Below the pieces are notes generated by a model, which saw nothing but the letters and a program-made list of their open reading frames with translations, had not been told where the DNA came from and searched no databases. Source: an uncultured Collinsella sp. (lineage in GTDB: Bacteria; Actinomycetota; Coriobacteriia; Coriobacteriales; Coriobacteriaceae). Taken from it: a DNA stretch of 16,255 nt. Positions 1-7,253 of this stretch are shown piece by piece. The stretch's first letter is position 1; every line of letters starts with the position of its first letter. The stretch spans positions 1 to 16,255 of the forward strand of contig USEF01000017.1 in assembly GCA_900553475.1 (NCBI GenBank), written 5' to 3'. The position numbers and the translations under genes were made by a program.

Positions 1-94
1 AGCCGCCGCAACCAACGAGACCGAGACCGACGATGCTGGCAAAACCACCAGCGAGGCCGAGGAACTGACGACGAGAATAAGCCTGATCGAGCAT
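1..94 (-). CDS. N-terminus of a Tat-type lipoprotein (partial, runs off left edge)
   Basis: Only the first 31 codons are in the window. The reading MLDQAYSRRQFLGLAGG has a twin-arginine signal (SRRQFL), followed by a hydrophobic glycine/leucine-rich stretch and then a lipobox-like LVGC at residues 26-29. The cysteine would be lipidated after cleavage. The protein should therefore be exported, probably folded through the Tat system, and anchored outside the membrane. Many proteins with this start are solute-binding lipoproteins of ABC transporters, but the mature part is not visible and that function is not claimed. The ATG at 94-92 follows a good ribosome binding site (AAAGGAAG on the minus strand). 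About 290 bp of non-coding sequence separates it from the upstream dipeptidase gene, so it probably has its own promoter; no convincing -35/-10 pair was found. Confidence 0.72.
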   Translation of the reverse strand, partial: MLDQAYSRRQFLGLAGGFASIVGLGLVGCGG

Positions 95-298
95 GATCTT
101 CCTTTCGTACATGCGACTCGCGGGCACCCTGCCCGCTTTGCTGTTTGGAAAGATACGACCCCGACCGGGCAGCACCCGCGCCAACTGCGGTTTTTTACGG
201 GCATCTGATAGACCCTTACCGCAAGCGCAGCACGGCCTTTACAAACGAATAACAAACCCGCCGCCAAACATGGCCAGCCTTTTACACAAATAAAAACA

Positions 299-367
299 AA
301 GTTGCTGTGAAATAGTTCCTGCTTGGCCATCAAATGGCCCATTCTAGGAACTATTCCACCGCAACTT
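299..367 (-). terminator. Long hairpin, likely terminator of the dipeptidase operon and member of a repeat family
   Basis: Two 22-base arms (299-320 and 346-367) are complementary at 20 of 22 positions. Between them is a nested stem, GGCCAT (325-330) with ATGGCC (334-339). Read on the minus strand the hairpin begins about 20 bases after the dipeptidase stop and is followed by a T-rich run (TTTGTTTTTATTTG, 287-300), which fits a Rho-independent terminator. The arm core, TTGCGGTGGAATAG in reverse complement, recurs at 6863-6929. The rest of the 95-388 interval shows no gene. It should hold the promoter of the left-edge lipoprotein gene. Confidence 0.68.
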
Positions 368-388
368 AGATTGGGAAACCGCGAGACC

Positions 389-1825
389 TTAAAGCTCTAA
401 TTCATTCAAACGGAGGATCGCAACAATATAGATCTTGAGCGCCTGTTTAAGCTGTTCCTCGTTGGCGCACTCGTTGGGGCCGTGCATCTGGCCGCCCCAC
501 TCGGGCAGCTCCAGGCCGGTCTCCTCGGGGCCAAACGAGACGGCGCGGGCAAAGTTGCGCGCGTACGTGCCGCCGCCCATAGCAAAGGGCTCAGCATGCT
601 TGCCCGTAAACTCGTTATAGGTATCAATAAGCGCCTTCACGGCCGAATCGTCGGCAGACACCGAGAACGGCACCTTAGCGCGACCCAGCTGACACGTCAC
701 GCCAAAACGGCCCACGAGCGGGTCGAGCTGCTCGCGGATGGTATCGGCACTCGTGCTGTCGGGGAAGCGCACGTCGATGACCTGCTCAATATGGCCATCC
801 GCCACGCGGATGACGCCAGCGTTGCAGGTAAGCGGGCCAAACGCCGGACTCGTCGCATCGATACCCAGGCCGCGGCCATAGGCATCCGCATGCACAAATG
901 CCAGGAACTTGACGAACTCATGCTCGGCAGGCGTCAGCAGGCGCTCGTCGCGTGCACCAAACGCGTCCTCGGCCTCGCGCAGATACGACACGATCAGGCC
1001 GACGGCATTGATCGTTCCCTCGGGCATCGAAGCATGGCCACCGATACCGTGGGCGAAAATCTGCGCATGGCCATTATCAAGCGCCGTGATCTCCAGACGA
1101 TCGGCGTTCTCGACCGGCGCCGGCAGCTCATCGGCGGCAATCGCAAGCTCGCAGATAGACTGCGACGGAATGGCGTTGCTCGCCTCGGCGCCGCTCCACG
1201 ATACGATGCGGCCGCCGTCGATCTTGGGGCTCACAAACGTCGCCCCAAACTGGCCCTTCTCGGCATTGCAGACCGGGAACTCGGCATCGGGCGTAAACAA
1301 AAAGTCGGGGTCTGCGTGGTTCTCCAGATAATGGTGAACGTCGGACATGCCCACTTCCTCATCGCAGCCCAGCAGCGCGCGAAAGGTATAGCGCGGCACA
1401 ATGCCGTGCTTGAGCAGGTAGGCACCGGCGTAGAGCGACAACACCGCCGGACCCTTGTCATCAATCACGCCACGGCCGAGCAGCCATCCCTCGCGACGCT
1501 CCATCGCAAACGGGTCGGTGTTCCAGCCGGGGCCGGCGGGCACCACGTCCACGTGGCAGATGGTCGCGAGCTGCTTGTCGCCGCGACCCGGGATATCGGC
1601 AATGCCCACATAGCCCTCGTCGTCGCTCGTCTGGTAGCCGAGCTTTTGCGCAATGCCGAGCGCGCAATCGAGCGCATCACGAACCGGGCGGCCAAACGGC
1701 GCGCTAGGCTCCGCATCGGCAGCAACGGCTACGGACGGATAACTCACCAGCTGCTCGATATCGGCGACGACATCCTCCCAGACCTCGTCGACATACTCAG
1801 CGACGCTCTGCTCCACCTGATTCAT
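389..1825 (-). CDS. pepV: Sapep/PepV-type M20 metallodipeptidase
   Basis: A 478-residue cytoplasmic metallopeptidase of the M20 family that releases amino acids from dipeptides with a di-metal (Zn or Mn) centre. Visible metal and catalytic motifs in family order are HVDVVP (H91, D93), GRGVIDDKGP (D122), CDEEVG (E156, E157), TPDAEFPV (D180) and a C-terminal MHGPNE histidine. The inserted dimerisation/lid domain lies roughly at residues 190-380. Length is close to that of lactobacillal PepV. The ATG at 1825 is chosen because AAGGAGG lies 6 bases upstream; an in-frame ATG 45 bases further up (1870) has no such site and adds an Arg-rich tail unlike the family. It lies 54 bp downstream of the HAD gene on the same strand, so the two are probably cotranscribed, and it ends just before the hairpin at 299-367. 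The exact substrate (general dipeptide or beta-Ala-Xaa) cannot be read from sequence. Confidence 0.93.
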   Translation of the reverse strand: MNQVEQSVAEYVDEVWEDVVADIEQLVSYPSVAVAADAEPSAPFGRPVRDALDCALGIAQKLGYQTSDDEGYVGIADIPGRGDKQLATICHVDVVPAGPGWNTDPFAMERREGWLLGRGVIDDKGPAVLSLYAGAYLLKHGIVPRYTFRALLGCDEEVGMSDVHHYLENHADPDFLFTPDAEFPVCNAEKGQFGATFVSPKIDGGRIVSWSGAEASNAIPSQSICELAIAADELPAPVENADRLEITALDNGHAQIFAHGIGGHASMPEGTINAVGLIVSYLREAEDAFGARDERLLTPAEHEFVKFLAFVHADAYGRGLGIDATSPAFGPLTCNAGVIRVADGHIEQVIDVRFPDSTSADTIREQLDPLVGRFGVTCQLGRAKVPFSVSADDSAVKALIDTYNEFTGKHAEPFAMGGGTYARNFARAVSFGPEETGLELPEWGGQMHGPNECANEEQLKQALKIYIVAILRLNELEL

Positions 1826-1879
1826 GGACTGCCTCCTTACCAATGAGCGACGGGTACGCCCGCCCCTCACATCAAGTAC

Positions 1880-2542
1880 TTATATAGCGAAAAGTTTAGC
1901 AAGCTCGGCCACCGAGTGCACCACTGCATCGGCACCCGCCGCCTCGTGCTCGCCCGGCGCCGCCGCGCCCGAATAGATACCGATGCACGGTACGCCCATT
2001 GCGTGCGCGCCCTCCACATCGTTGAAGAGATCGCCGATCATCACGGCATCGCCCGCCGTCATACCGAGCTCTGCCAGGGCATCGCGGACCGAATCGGCCT
2101 TGGTCTCGCGCCCCTGCAGCGGATTCATGCCAGCCACCGCCTCAAACTGAGAAAGACCCAGCTCATGCACCATGTCGATACACTTCGCCTCCATGCGCGA
2201 CGTCGCCACGGCCAAACGCTTACCCTGAGCGGCCAACCCATCCAGCAGCTCGGGGATCCCATCGAACACGGGGTACTCTTCCGGTCCCAGCTCATCAAAA
2301 AAGGCACGGTACTCGTCGGCCACCACAAGCGACTCCTCGCGGGAAAAGCCATAAAAGTCGTGAAAGCTCTTCCACAGGGGCGGCCCGATCATGCGGCGCA
2401 GGTCACCCATCTGCGCCTCCGAAAACCCGCGCGCAGCCAGCGTCTTGCGCGTCGAGGTCATCACTGCCCGGCCCGTATCTGCCACCGTGCCGTCAAAATC
2501 GAACAACACGACCGGCCGTTTGCCTATCTCCAACGCCTCCAT
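1880..2542 (-). CDS. HAD-superfamily phosphatase (phosphoglycolate phosphatase-like)
   Basis: A 220-residue HAD hydrolase. Motif I is DFDGT (nucleophile D15, acid/base D17), motif II is VATS (T114/S115), the motif III lysine is in RETKAD (K148), and motif IV is IGDLFND (D171, D175). A small helical cap lies between about residues 25 and 95, as in the phosphoglycolate phosphatase/PpaX/Gph group. Such enzymes dephosphorylate small metabolites; the substrate here is unknown. The ATG at 2542 is preferred because AGAGGA lies 6 bases upstream. ATGs at 2548 and 2575 are also in frame, but the first abuts that site and the second lacks one. It is the first gene of a likely two-gene operon with the dipeptidase and is divergent from the DegV-family gene, with a shared 156-bp intergenic region. 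Confidence 0.87.
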   Translation of the reverse strand: MEALEIGKRPVVLFDFDGTVADTGRAVMTSTRKTLAARGFSEAQMGDLRRMIGPPLWKSFHDFYGFSREESLVVADEYRAFFDELGPEEYPVFDGIPELLDGLAAQGKRLAVATSRMEAKCIDMVHELGLSQFEAVAGMNPLQGRETKADSVRDALAELGMTAGDAVMIGDLFNDVEGAHAMGVPCIGIYSGAAAPGEHEAAGADAVVHSVAELAKLFAI

Positions 2543-2590
2543 CGGCATTCCTCTTCCCCAGTTGACGATTTCCACACCGACACTTCAAAC

Positions 2591-2642
2591 TGTTGACTAT
2601 TCAACAATTGAACCTAGTAATGTGGAACGACTCTACTATACT
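2591..2642 (+). promoter_or_regulatory. Candidate promoter/operator between the HAD and DegV-family genes
   Basis: A TTGACT (2593-2598) lies 17 bases before AGTAAT (2616-2621). A better -10 match, TATACT, sits at 2637-2642 but without a clear -35. Two overlapping palindromes cover the -35: TGTTGA-ctat-TCAACA (2591-2606) and TTCAA-caa-TTGAA (2600-2612). They could be an operator serving both divergent genes. No regulator is encoded nearby, so this is a weak prediction. Confidence 0.35.
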
Positions 2643-2698
2643 TGTCGCACTTTGCTCTCAGAAGGCGGCGCGCAAGCGCCCCAACGAAAGGTGCAATT

Positions 2699-3559
2699 AT
2701 GTCTTTTGCCATCATAACCGACTCCACGTCGGACATCTCCCCCGCCCGCGCCCAAGAGCTCGGCATTTACGTGATTCCGCTGCATGTGATTATCGAGGGC
2801 GAGGACCTGCTCGACCAGGTGCAGATTACCGCCCAGGAGTACGTCGCGCGCATGGCCGGTTCCGAGCAACTGCCGCACACCTCGCAGCCGAGCGCCGGCG
2901 AGTTCAAGGCACTCTTTGACCGCGTGCTCGCCGACGGCCACGACAGCGCCATCTTTATCTCGCTGTGCAGCGAGTGGTCCGCCTGCTATGCCAACGCCAA
3001 CCTGACGGCCGAAACACACGAGCTCGACGTCCGCTGCATCGACTCGCGCACCGGCTCGGGTGCCGAGGGCCTGCTGGTGGAGTACGCGTTGGCCATGCGC
3101 GAGGACGGCCACAGCCTGGACGAGACCGAGGCGCAGATCCGCGCGACGCTGCCCGACGCCCACCTGCTGCTGATTCCCCGCACGCTCGAGAACCTCGTTA
3201 AGAACGGCCGCGCACCTAAACTCGTCGGCCAGCTCACCCAGATGCTCAACATTCGCCTGGCCGTTTCACCGGAGTGGAAATCGGGCGAGATCAAGGCCAT
3301 CAAAAAGGGCCGCGGCGCCAAGCGCATCGTCGCCAACACCATAGCCGATTGCCTCGCATTTTTGGCCGAGCACCCGGGCTCCAGCGTGCGCGTGCTCACG
3401 ACCGGCGCCGCCGAGGAGCAGGAACTCGTCAACCAAGCGCTCGCGGGCCAAGACTACGTAGACGCCGGCACCGGCCCCATCGGCTGCACCATCGCCACCC
3501 ATGTAGGCGTCGACGCCATCGCCATCAGCTACTGCCCCCGCTACCAACCTGCCAAATAG
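2699..3559 (+). CDS. DegV-family fatty-acid-binding protein
   Basis: A 286-residue DegV-family (FakB-like) protein. These cytoplasmic proteins bind one fatty acid in a cleft; in Gram-positive bacteria FakB partners present it to the FakA kinase for phosphorylation and use in phospholipid synthesis. The N-terminus IITDSTSDIS carries the family's TDSt/sD motif. TSQPS at about residues 61-65 and the IDSRTGSGAEG segment are the other conserved ligand-site elements. The usual serine-rich SSxLSGT motif is changed to SLCSEWSACY here. The start at 2699 is chosen because the protein begins with the family N-terminus and GAAAGG lies a few bases upstream; an ATG at 2642 would add 19 Arg-rich residues. 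The final codons and TAG lie inside a dispersed intergenic repeat (3544-3596), so the natural C-terminus may have been replaced. No fakA is in the window. Confidence 0.9.
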   Translation: MSFAIITDSTSDISPARAQELGIYVIPLHVIIEGEDLLDQVQITAQEYVARMAGSEQLPHTSQPSAGEFKALFDRVLADGHDSAIFISLCSEWSACYANANLTAETHELDVRCIDSRTGSGAEGLLVEYALAMREDGHSLDETEAQIRATLPDAHLLLIPRTLENLVKNGRAPKLVGQLTQMLNIRLAVSPEWKSGEIKAIKKGRGAKRIVANTIADCLAFLAEHPGSSVRVLTTGAAEEQELVNQALAGQDYVDAGTGPIGCTIATHVGVDAIAISYCPRYQPAK

Positions 3560-3596
3560 GGACAGGTTTATTTTGGCAGGTTTTATCTGGGCAAAC
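3544..3596 (+). repeat. 53-bp dispersed repeat, copy A (inverted copy at 14563-14615)
   Basis: This 53-bp segment matches the reverse complement of 14563-14615 at 49 of 53 positions by my hand alignment. It contains CCTGCCA (3549-3555) and TGGCAGG (3574-3580), so it folds into a small hairpin. The first 16 bases are also the last codons and stop of the DegV-family gene. No transposase is associated; it resembles a small palindromic intergenic element that is probably present in many genomic copies. Confidence 0.8.
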
Positions 3597-3867
3597 GTCC
3601 AGCGCCAACAAATACCAGCCTGACAAGATCGGGCAGGCAGGAGCTATCGAACAACCAAGGTACAGCCAGCCGTAGCAAAGCCATCATGCCGGTGCACCCC
3701 AACTCAAGGCGCGCCGGCATCCCTTTAGGAATTGCGGTGGGAAAGGGGCCGAATAGTCGAAAGACAGCGAACCGCCGAATGCCGCTCACGGAGCGGCACC
3801 CCACTATCACCGAACCAAAATCAAAGTCGAGTATCTCAAATAGCCGAAATGGCGTACCCTCATCCCA
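3597..3867. other. Structured non-coding region upstream of the TOTE primase
   Basis: No gene is supported here. It holds two clear inverted repeats: ATGCCGGTGC (3686-3695) with GCGCCGGCAT (3711-3720), 9 of 10 matching, and TGCCGCTC (3780-3787) with GAGCGGCA (3791-3798), perfect with a 3-base loop. Neither is followed by a T-run. TTGCGGTGG at 3732-3740 recalls the arm of the hairpin family at 299-367 and 6863-6929. The primase promoter should lie here, but no convincing -35/-10 pair was found. Confidence 0.5.
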
Positions 3868-4998
3868 ATGAACGCAGACAAGAATGGCATTCAAATGAGC
3901 AACGCCGTGCATCAATACGCCCTTTTCGGGAACGCCTTATTCAAACTCAATAAAACGGTTGTCCACGCTTCGGATCCGCGTAAGCAAATCGTCATCTGTA
4001 GCAACGGTCCAGACATCCGTTACGCGACACTCGAAGAATGGGACAAAGCCGGCAAATCTTTCGACGAACATGCACAGACCGAGGGCATCGTTACCAGCGC
4101 GAGCCCAGCGCGCGACAAACTCGAGCTCTTTCGCAATCTATTTTCCGGTCGCAAAGATGTGCACGCTCACGGGTATCGCAGAAAAGACGGGGGCATCGGC
4201 TATACACCCGCCTGCGCAAATGAGTGGAGGCCAGGCATTTGTCCCAAAGCAAACCATCAGAGAATTAAATGCGCTGAATGTCGCAGCCGCACATTCCTTG
4301 AGCTGAACGATGCCGCCATTATCGCCCATTTCAAAGGCAGCGACGACAGGCTCCGGGACGTCATAGGTCAATATGTTCTCGACAAAGACTGCAACACGAA
4401 TGTCCTTGTCATCGATTTTGACAAAGCCGACTGGAAAGAAGCGGCAAACGCTATCAGGCTTGTCGCAAAGAAGCATGGAATCGATGCAGCGATTGAGCGA
4501 TCGAGGTCAGGCAACGGCGCGCATATCTGGTTTTTCTTTCTCGAATCTGTGAGCGCAAAGACCGCGCGGGATTTTGGGAGCTGCCTTATCATCGAAGCGG
4601 CGGCGCTCAACAAGTCAATCACCTTCGAAACCTTTGACCGAATGCTACCCGCGCAGTCCACCATTCCTGAGGGCGGCTTTGGAAATCTCATTGCGCTGCC
4701 TTTTCAGGGAAAAGCGCAGCGGAAAGGAAACAGCGTATTTGTTGACGAACGATTCGAGCCCTTTCCCGACCAATGGCTTTACCTTTCGCAAATCCAACTA
4801 ATCTCGCGTGCGACGGTGGATCGTCTGATCGAGGACACCGAAAACAAACCGCTTGGAATAGCAACAGCTGCAGCGACAAACAAAACCAGGCGCAATGTCC
4901 AAAAGCCACGAAAGCGGCTCCCGCTCACGCCACGAGACTTCCCCTCGAACCTGCCCGTCACAAAGCCGATATGCTCTACATCCCCGAAAAGTCTCTGA
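3868..4998 (+). CDS. TOTE conflict system primase (AEP) domain protein, frameshifted from helicase
   Basis: A 376-residue protein matching the archaeo-eukaryotic primase (AEP) part of TOTE-type conflict systems. A putative zinc-binding set is C116, C125, C135 and C138 (YTPAC to CAEC). The catalytic acidic pair is in VIDFDKADW (D183, D185), the AEP histidine motif is SRSGNGAHIW (H219), and a family block GGFGNLIALPFQ is at 269-280, followed by GNSVFVDE and DQW. LFRNLFSGRKDV (88-99) is the usual lead-in. In relatives I recall, primase and helicase form one long chain; here the frame stays protein-like to about residue 364 and then ends in a short unrelated tail at the TGA at 4996-4998, while the adjoining helicase continues in the -1 frame. 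There is no good ribosome binding site before ATG 3868 or ATG 3895. GC content is visibly lower than in the core genes, suggesting acquisition. Likely role: nucleic-acid-targeting genome defence or element maintenance. Confidence 0.85.
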   Translation: MNADKNGIQMSNAVHQYALFGNALFKLNKTVVHASDPRKQIVICSNGPDIRYATLEEWDKAGKSFDEHAQTEGIVTSASPARDKLELFRNLFSGRKDVHAHGYRRKDGGIGYTPACANEWRPGICPKANHQRIKCAECRSRTFLELNDAAIIAHFKGSDDRLRDVIGQYVLDKDCNTNVLVIDFDKADWKEAANAIRLVAKKHGIDAAIERSRSGNGAHIWFFFLESVSAKTARDFGSCLIIEAAALNKSITFETFDRMLPAQSTIPEGGFGNLIALPFQGKAQRKGNSVFVDERFEPFPDQWLYLSQIQLISRATVDRLIEDTENKPLGIATAAATNKTRRNVQKPRKRLPLTPRDFPSNLPVTKPICSTSPKSL

Positions 4999-6878
4999 GC
5001 CCGGCAGCTCAAATGGAAGTCCGCAGGCTTGCGACATTTGCCAACCCGGAGTTCTTCCGTGCGCAATCTATGCATCAATCAGTATTCGGCAAACCGCGAC
5101 TCATAGACCTCAGCGAACTTAGAGATGGCCGCGTCGCGATTCCCAGAGGCTGCAAAGCCCAACTTGAGCAGCTGATTCAAGAAGCCCACGTTACTGCCCA
5201 TTATTCAGACGAACGTAGCACGGGCAATCCAATTGAGATGGCATTCAAAGGGACCCTTCATCCCGAACAGCAAATTGCCGCCGACCAGATGCTTGAATAC
5301 GAAGACGGAATCATGTCTGCACCAACGGGCTTCGGTAAAACCGTCGTCGGAGCTTATCTTATTGCCGCCGTTGGTCTTCCGGCGCTCGTCATTGTTCCAA
5401 AGACCGCGCTCATAGCCCAATGGAAATCGCAGCTCGAACGATTTCTCGACATTACGGACACCAGAGAGCCGGTCCGAACGCCAAAAGGACGAATCAGCAA
5501 AAAGCAACCTCCCCTTATTGGACAAATCGGAGGGGGCAAAACCGCCGTCAGCGGCCTTATCGACGTCGCTTCCTTTCAGTCGCTATCTGGCAAAGACTCC
5601 CAAACCGGGGAGCCGATAGTTAAGGACCTTGTTTGTAATTACGGCCTCATTATCTGCGACGAATGCCACCATGCTGCCGCGCCTCAGCTCGAGCTCGTCC
5701 TCAAGTCCGCTCCAGCCAAATATGTATATGGCCTTTCCGCGACACCCGAGCGCTCCGACGGACTCACACGCGCGCTCTCGATGCTCTGCGGCCCGCTTCG
5801 CTATGCCATCGATCCAAAAACGCAGGCAATTCAGCAGGGCATCCAGCGCATCGTGCGACCGAGATTTACCGGCATTCGGCTATCTGCCTACGAGCCGGGT
5901 GCAAGCTTCAATCAGATTCTTGATCTGCTGTGTGCACATGCGGCAAGAAACGAATTGATTGTCGATGACGCCCTCGAAGCAGCGTCAAACGGTCGGCATC
6001 CGCTCATACTATCCAAAAGGAAAAAGCATGCTGAGGAACTGTTCAGGCTGCTTAATGATCGCAGACACGAACCCATACTCTTAACCGGAGAAATCGGTGC
6101 CAAAGAAAGAAAAACGATACTGAACAGTCTTCCCGGCCTTGAGCATGAACATCGAATCATCGTCGCCACCGAAAGCCTTCTGAGCGAGGGCTTCGATCTG
6201 TCCTACCTTGACACCCTATTCATTGCCACGCCGATATCTTGGGACGGCAGTGTAACGCAGCAGGCGGGCAGACTGCACAGAAGCCACGAGGGCAAGCAAC
6301 AGATTGAGATATTCGACTACATTGACCTGTCGATACCCATGCTCGCTCGCATGTACCAGAAGAGACTCAAGACGTACGCCAAGCTGGGCTACGAAATTTA
6401 TTCAGCAGAGGACAGTGAGCAACCCGATTACAACATTCTCATAGAGCCAGCAAACGCTATTGAGGCATTAATTAAAGACATCACCGGTGCCACAAAGAGC
6501 GCCTTCATAGCCGCATCCTACGCATCCGCCGCATGCCTCGCGAAACTCACCGCCACACTCGCAGGCGCAGCCGCCCGTGGGATTACCCTTGAGATTTATG
6601 TTGCCTCAACTCCGCGCGATGACGCGAAAGCGATTTTTGCCGAGATGAACGTCGACTATTCCGTCAAGGCCAAAGGGCGGCTTTGCGCGGCCGTGATTGA
6701 CGAGGAAACTGTCTGGTACGGGACTATTCCGCTGCTGGCATTCCCCAAGAAAGAAGACTGCAGCATTCGTTTCAAAAGCAATGAAGTCGCCGCTGAGTTT
6801 TTGAGCGAAATCCAGCAACGAGGAGAACCGGGGGCCGCAGCAACGAACGTGGCGCCCCTATCAGTTGCGGTGGAATAG
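4971..6878 (+). CDS. TOTE conflict system SF2 helicase with PLD-like C-terminal domain
   Basis: A DEAD/DEAH superfamily 2 helicase. Numbered from ATG 4971 (635 residues): a family lead-in PRGC at 58-61, motif I APTGFGKT (117-124), motif II DECHH (230-234), motif III SATPE (256-260), then RecA domain 2 with motif V-like ATESLLSEGFDL and motif VI QQAGRLHR (430-437). Residues about 490-612 resemble a PLD/HKD-fold domain (VIDEETVWYG), but the positions expected for the HxK histidine and lysine read as R and C, so nuclease activity is doubtful. The family alignment continues upstream into the primase frame with one -1 step near 4962, so the true product may be a single fusion; ATG 4971 is only the first in-frame ATG after that point and lacks a ribosome binding site. 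Sequence upstream in this frame (4773-4960) is shadow coding. The last codons and TAG (6863-6878) lie in a palindromic repeat. Confidence 0.83.
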   Translation: MLYIPEKSLSPAAQMEVRRLATFANPEFFRAQSMHQSVFGKPRLIDLSELRDGRVAIPRGCKAQLEQLIQEAHVTAHYSDERSTGNPIEMAFKGTLHPEQQIAADQMLEYEDGIMSAPTGFGKTVVGAYLIAAVGLPALVIVPKTALIAQWKSQLERFLDITDTREPVRTPKGRISKKQPPLIGQIGGGKTAVSGLIDVASFQSLSGKDSQTGEPIVKDLVCNYGLIICDECHHAAAPQLELVLKSAPAKYVYGLSATPERSDGLTRALSMLCGPLRYAIDPKTQAIQQGIQRIVRPRFTGIRLSAYEPGASFNQILDLLCAHAARNELIVDDALEAASNGRHPLILSKRKKHAEELFRLLNDRRHEPILLTGEIGAKERKTILNSLPGLEHEHRIIVATESLLSEGFDLSYLDTLFIATPISWDGSVTQQAGRLHRSHEGKQQIEIFDYIDLSIPMLARMYQKRLKTYAKLGYEIYSAEDSEQPDYNILIEPANAIEALIKDITGATKSAFIAASYASAACLAKLTATLAGAAARGITLEIYVASTPRDDAKAIFAEMNVDYSVKAKGRLCAAVIDEETVWYGTIPLLAFPKKEDCSIRFKSNEVAAEFLSEIQQRGEPGAAATNVAPLSVAVE

Positions 6879-6929
6879 GGTCTGCTCCTGGCCAATCAGC
6901 CGCCAATCAATCCCTATTCCACCGCAACT
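6863..6929. repeat. Palindromic repeat with perfect 18-bp arms between helicase and toxin genes
   Basis: Arms at 6863-6880 and 6912-6929 are perfectly complementary over 18 bp with a 31-base loop. The arm core TTGCGGTGGAATAG is shared with the hairpin at 299-367. It lies between convergent genes and could act as a bidirectional terminator, though neither side has a T-run. The left arm also encodes the last codons and stop of the helicase gene. Confidence 0.85.
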
Positions 6930-6942
6930 TGGAAATCGGCGA

Positions 6943-7251
6943 TCAGCCCAGCGGACCCTGAAAAAGCTCCTGATGAGTGCCCATTCGCACCAGCCTGATC
7001 ACTGGGTTAGTCTTATGGGGCAGATATAGAACGACCACATCGACCAAGCCATCGGATAGGTGGAAATCAATGTGGCCGTTGTAGTTTCCGCCCGGGTTTG
7101 AGAGCTCGTGGGCGCCGTACTCCGCTGGAAGCGACCCATGGGCCACAAGCTCTGCAACCGCCGCTTTAAACTCGCTCTTTAGCTGCGGATGGATGCGCAT
7201 CGTCCGTTTGTAATCCACCTTAAACTGAGCCTCGACTTTAATCTCAAACAT
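6943..7251 (-). CDS. yafQ: YafQ-type toxin of a type II toxin-antitoxin pair
   Basis: A 102-residue RelE/ParE-superfamily protein of the YafQ branch, which are ribosome-dependent mRNA interferases that stop translation when freed from the antitoxin. The C-terminal GTHQELF matches YafQ's conserved GTHsdLF block (H93 and F97 correspond to YafQ H87 and F91). H48, H64 and D67 sit where YafQ has H50, H63 and D67, so the catalytic set looks intact; this correspondence is from recall, not a computed alignment. The gene starts 2 bases after the antitoxin stop, indicating translational coupling. It is convergent with the helicase gene and separated from it by the palindromic repeat. Confidence 0.87.
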   Translation of the reverse strand: MFEIKVEAQFKVDYKRTMRIHPQLKSEFKAAVAELVAHGSLPAEYGAHELSNPGGNYNGHIDFHLSDGLVDVVVLYLPHKTNPVIRLVRMGTHQELFQGPLG

Positions 7252-7253
7252 CG

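Noticed and set aside
93..293. 66-residue plus-strand open frame at the left end
   Set aside because: It overlaps the start codon and leader of the minus-strand lipoprotein gene and has no ribosome binding site or family features.
482..1846. 454-residue plus-strand open frame opposite the dipeptidase gene
   Set aside because: It is the antisense shadow of a clear metallopeptidase; composition is Arg/His/Ala-rich with no family motifs or ribosome binding site.
4773..4970. Upstream part of the helicase frame, starting at ATG 4773, as a genuine N-terminus
   Set aside because: The residues in this stretch do not look like a protein domain, while the overlapping +1 frame carries the end of the primase; it is a shadow up to the frameshift point.
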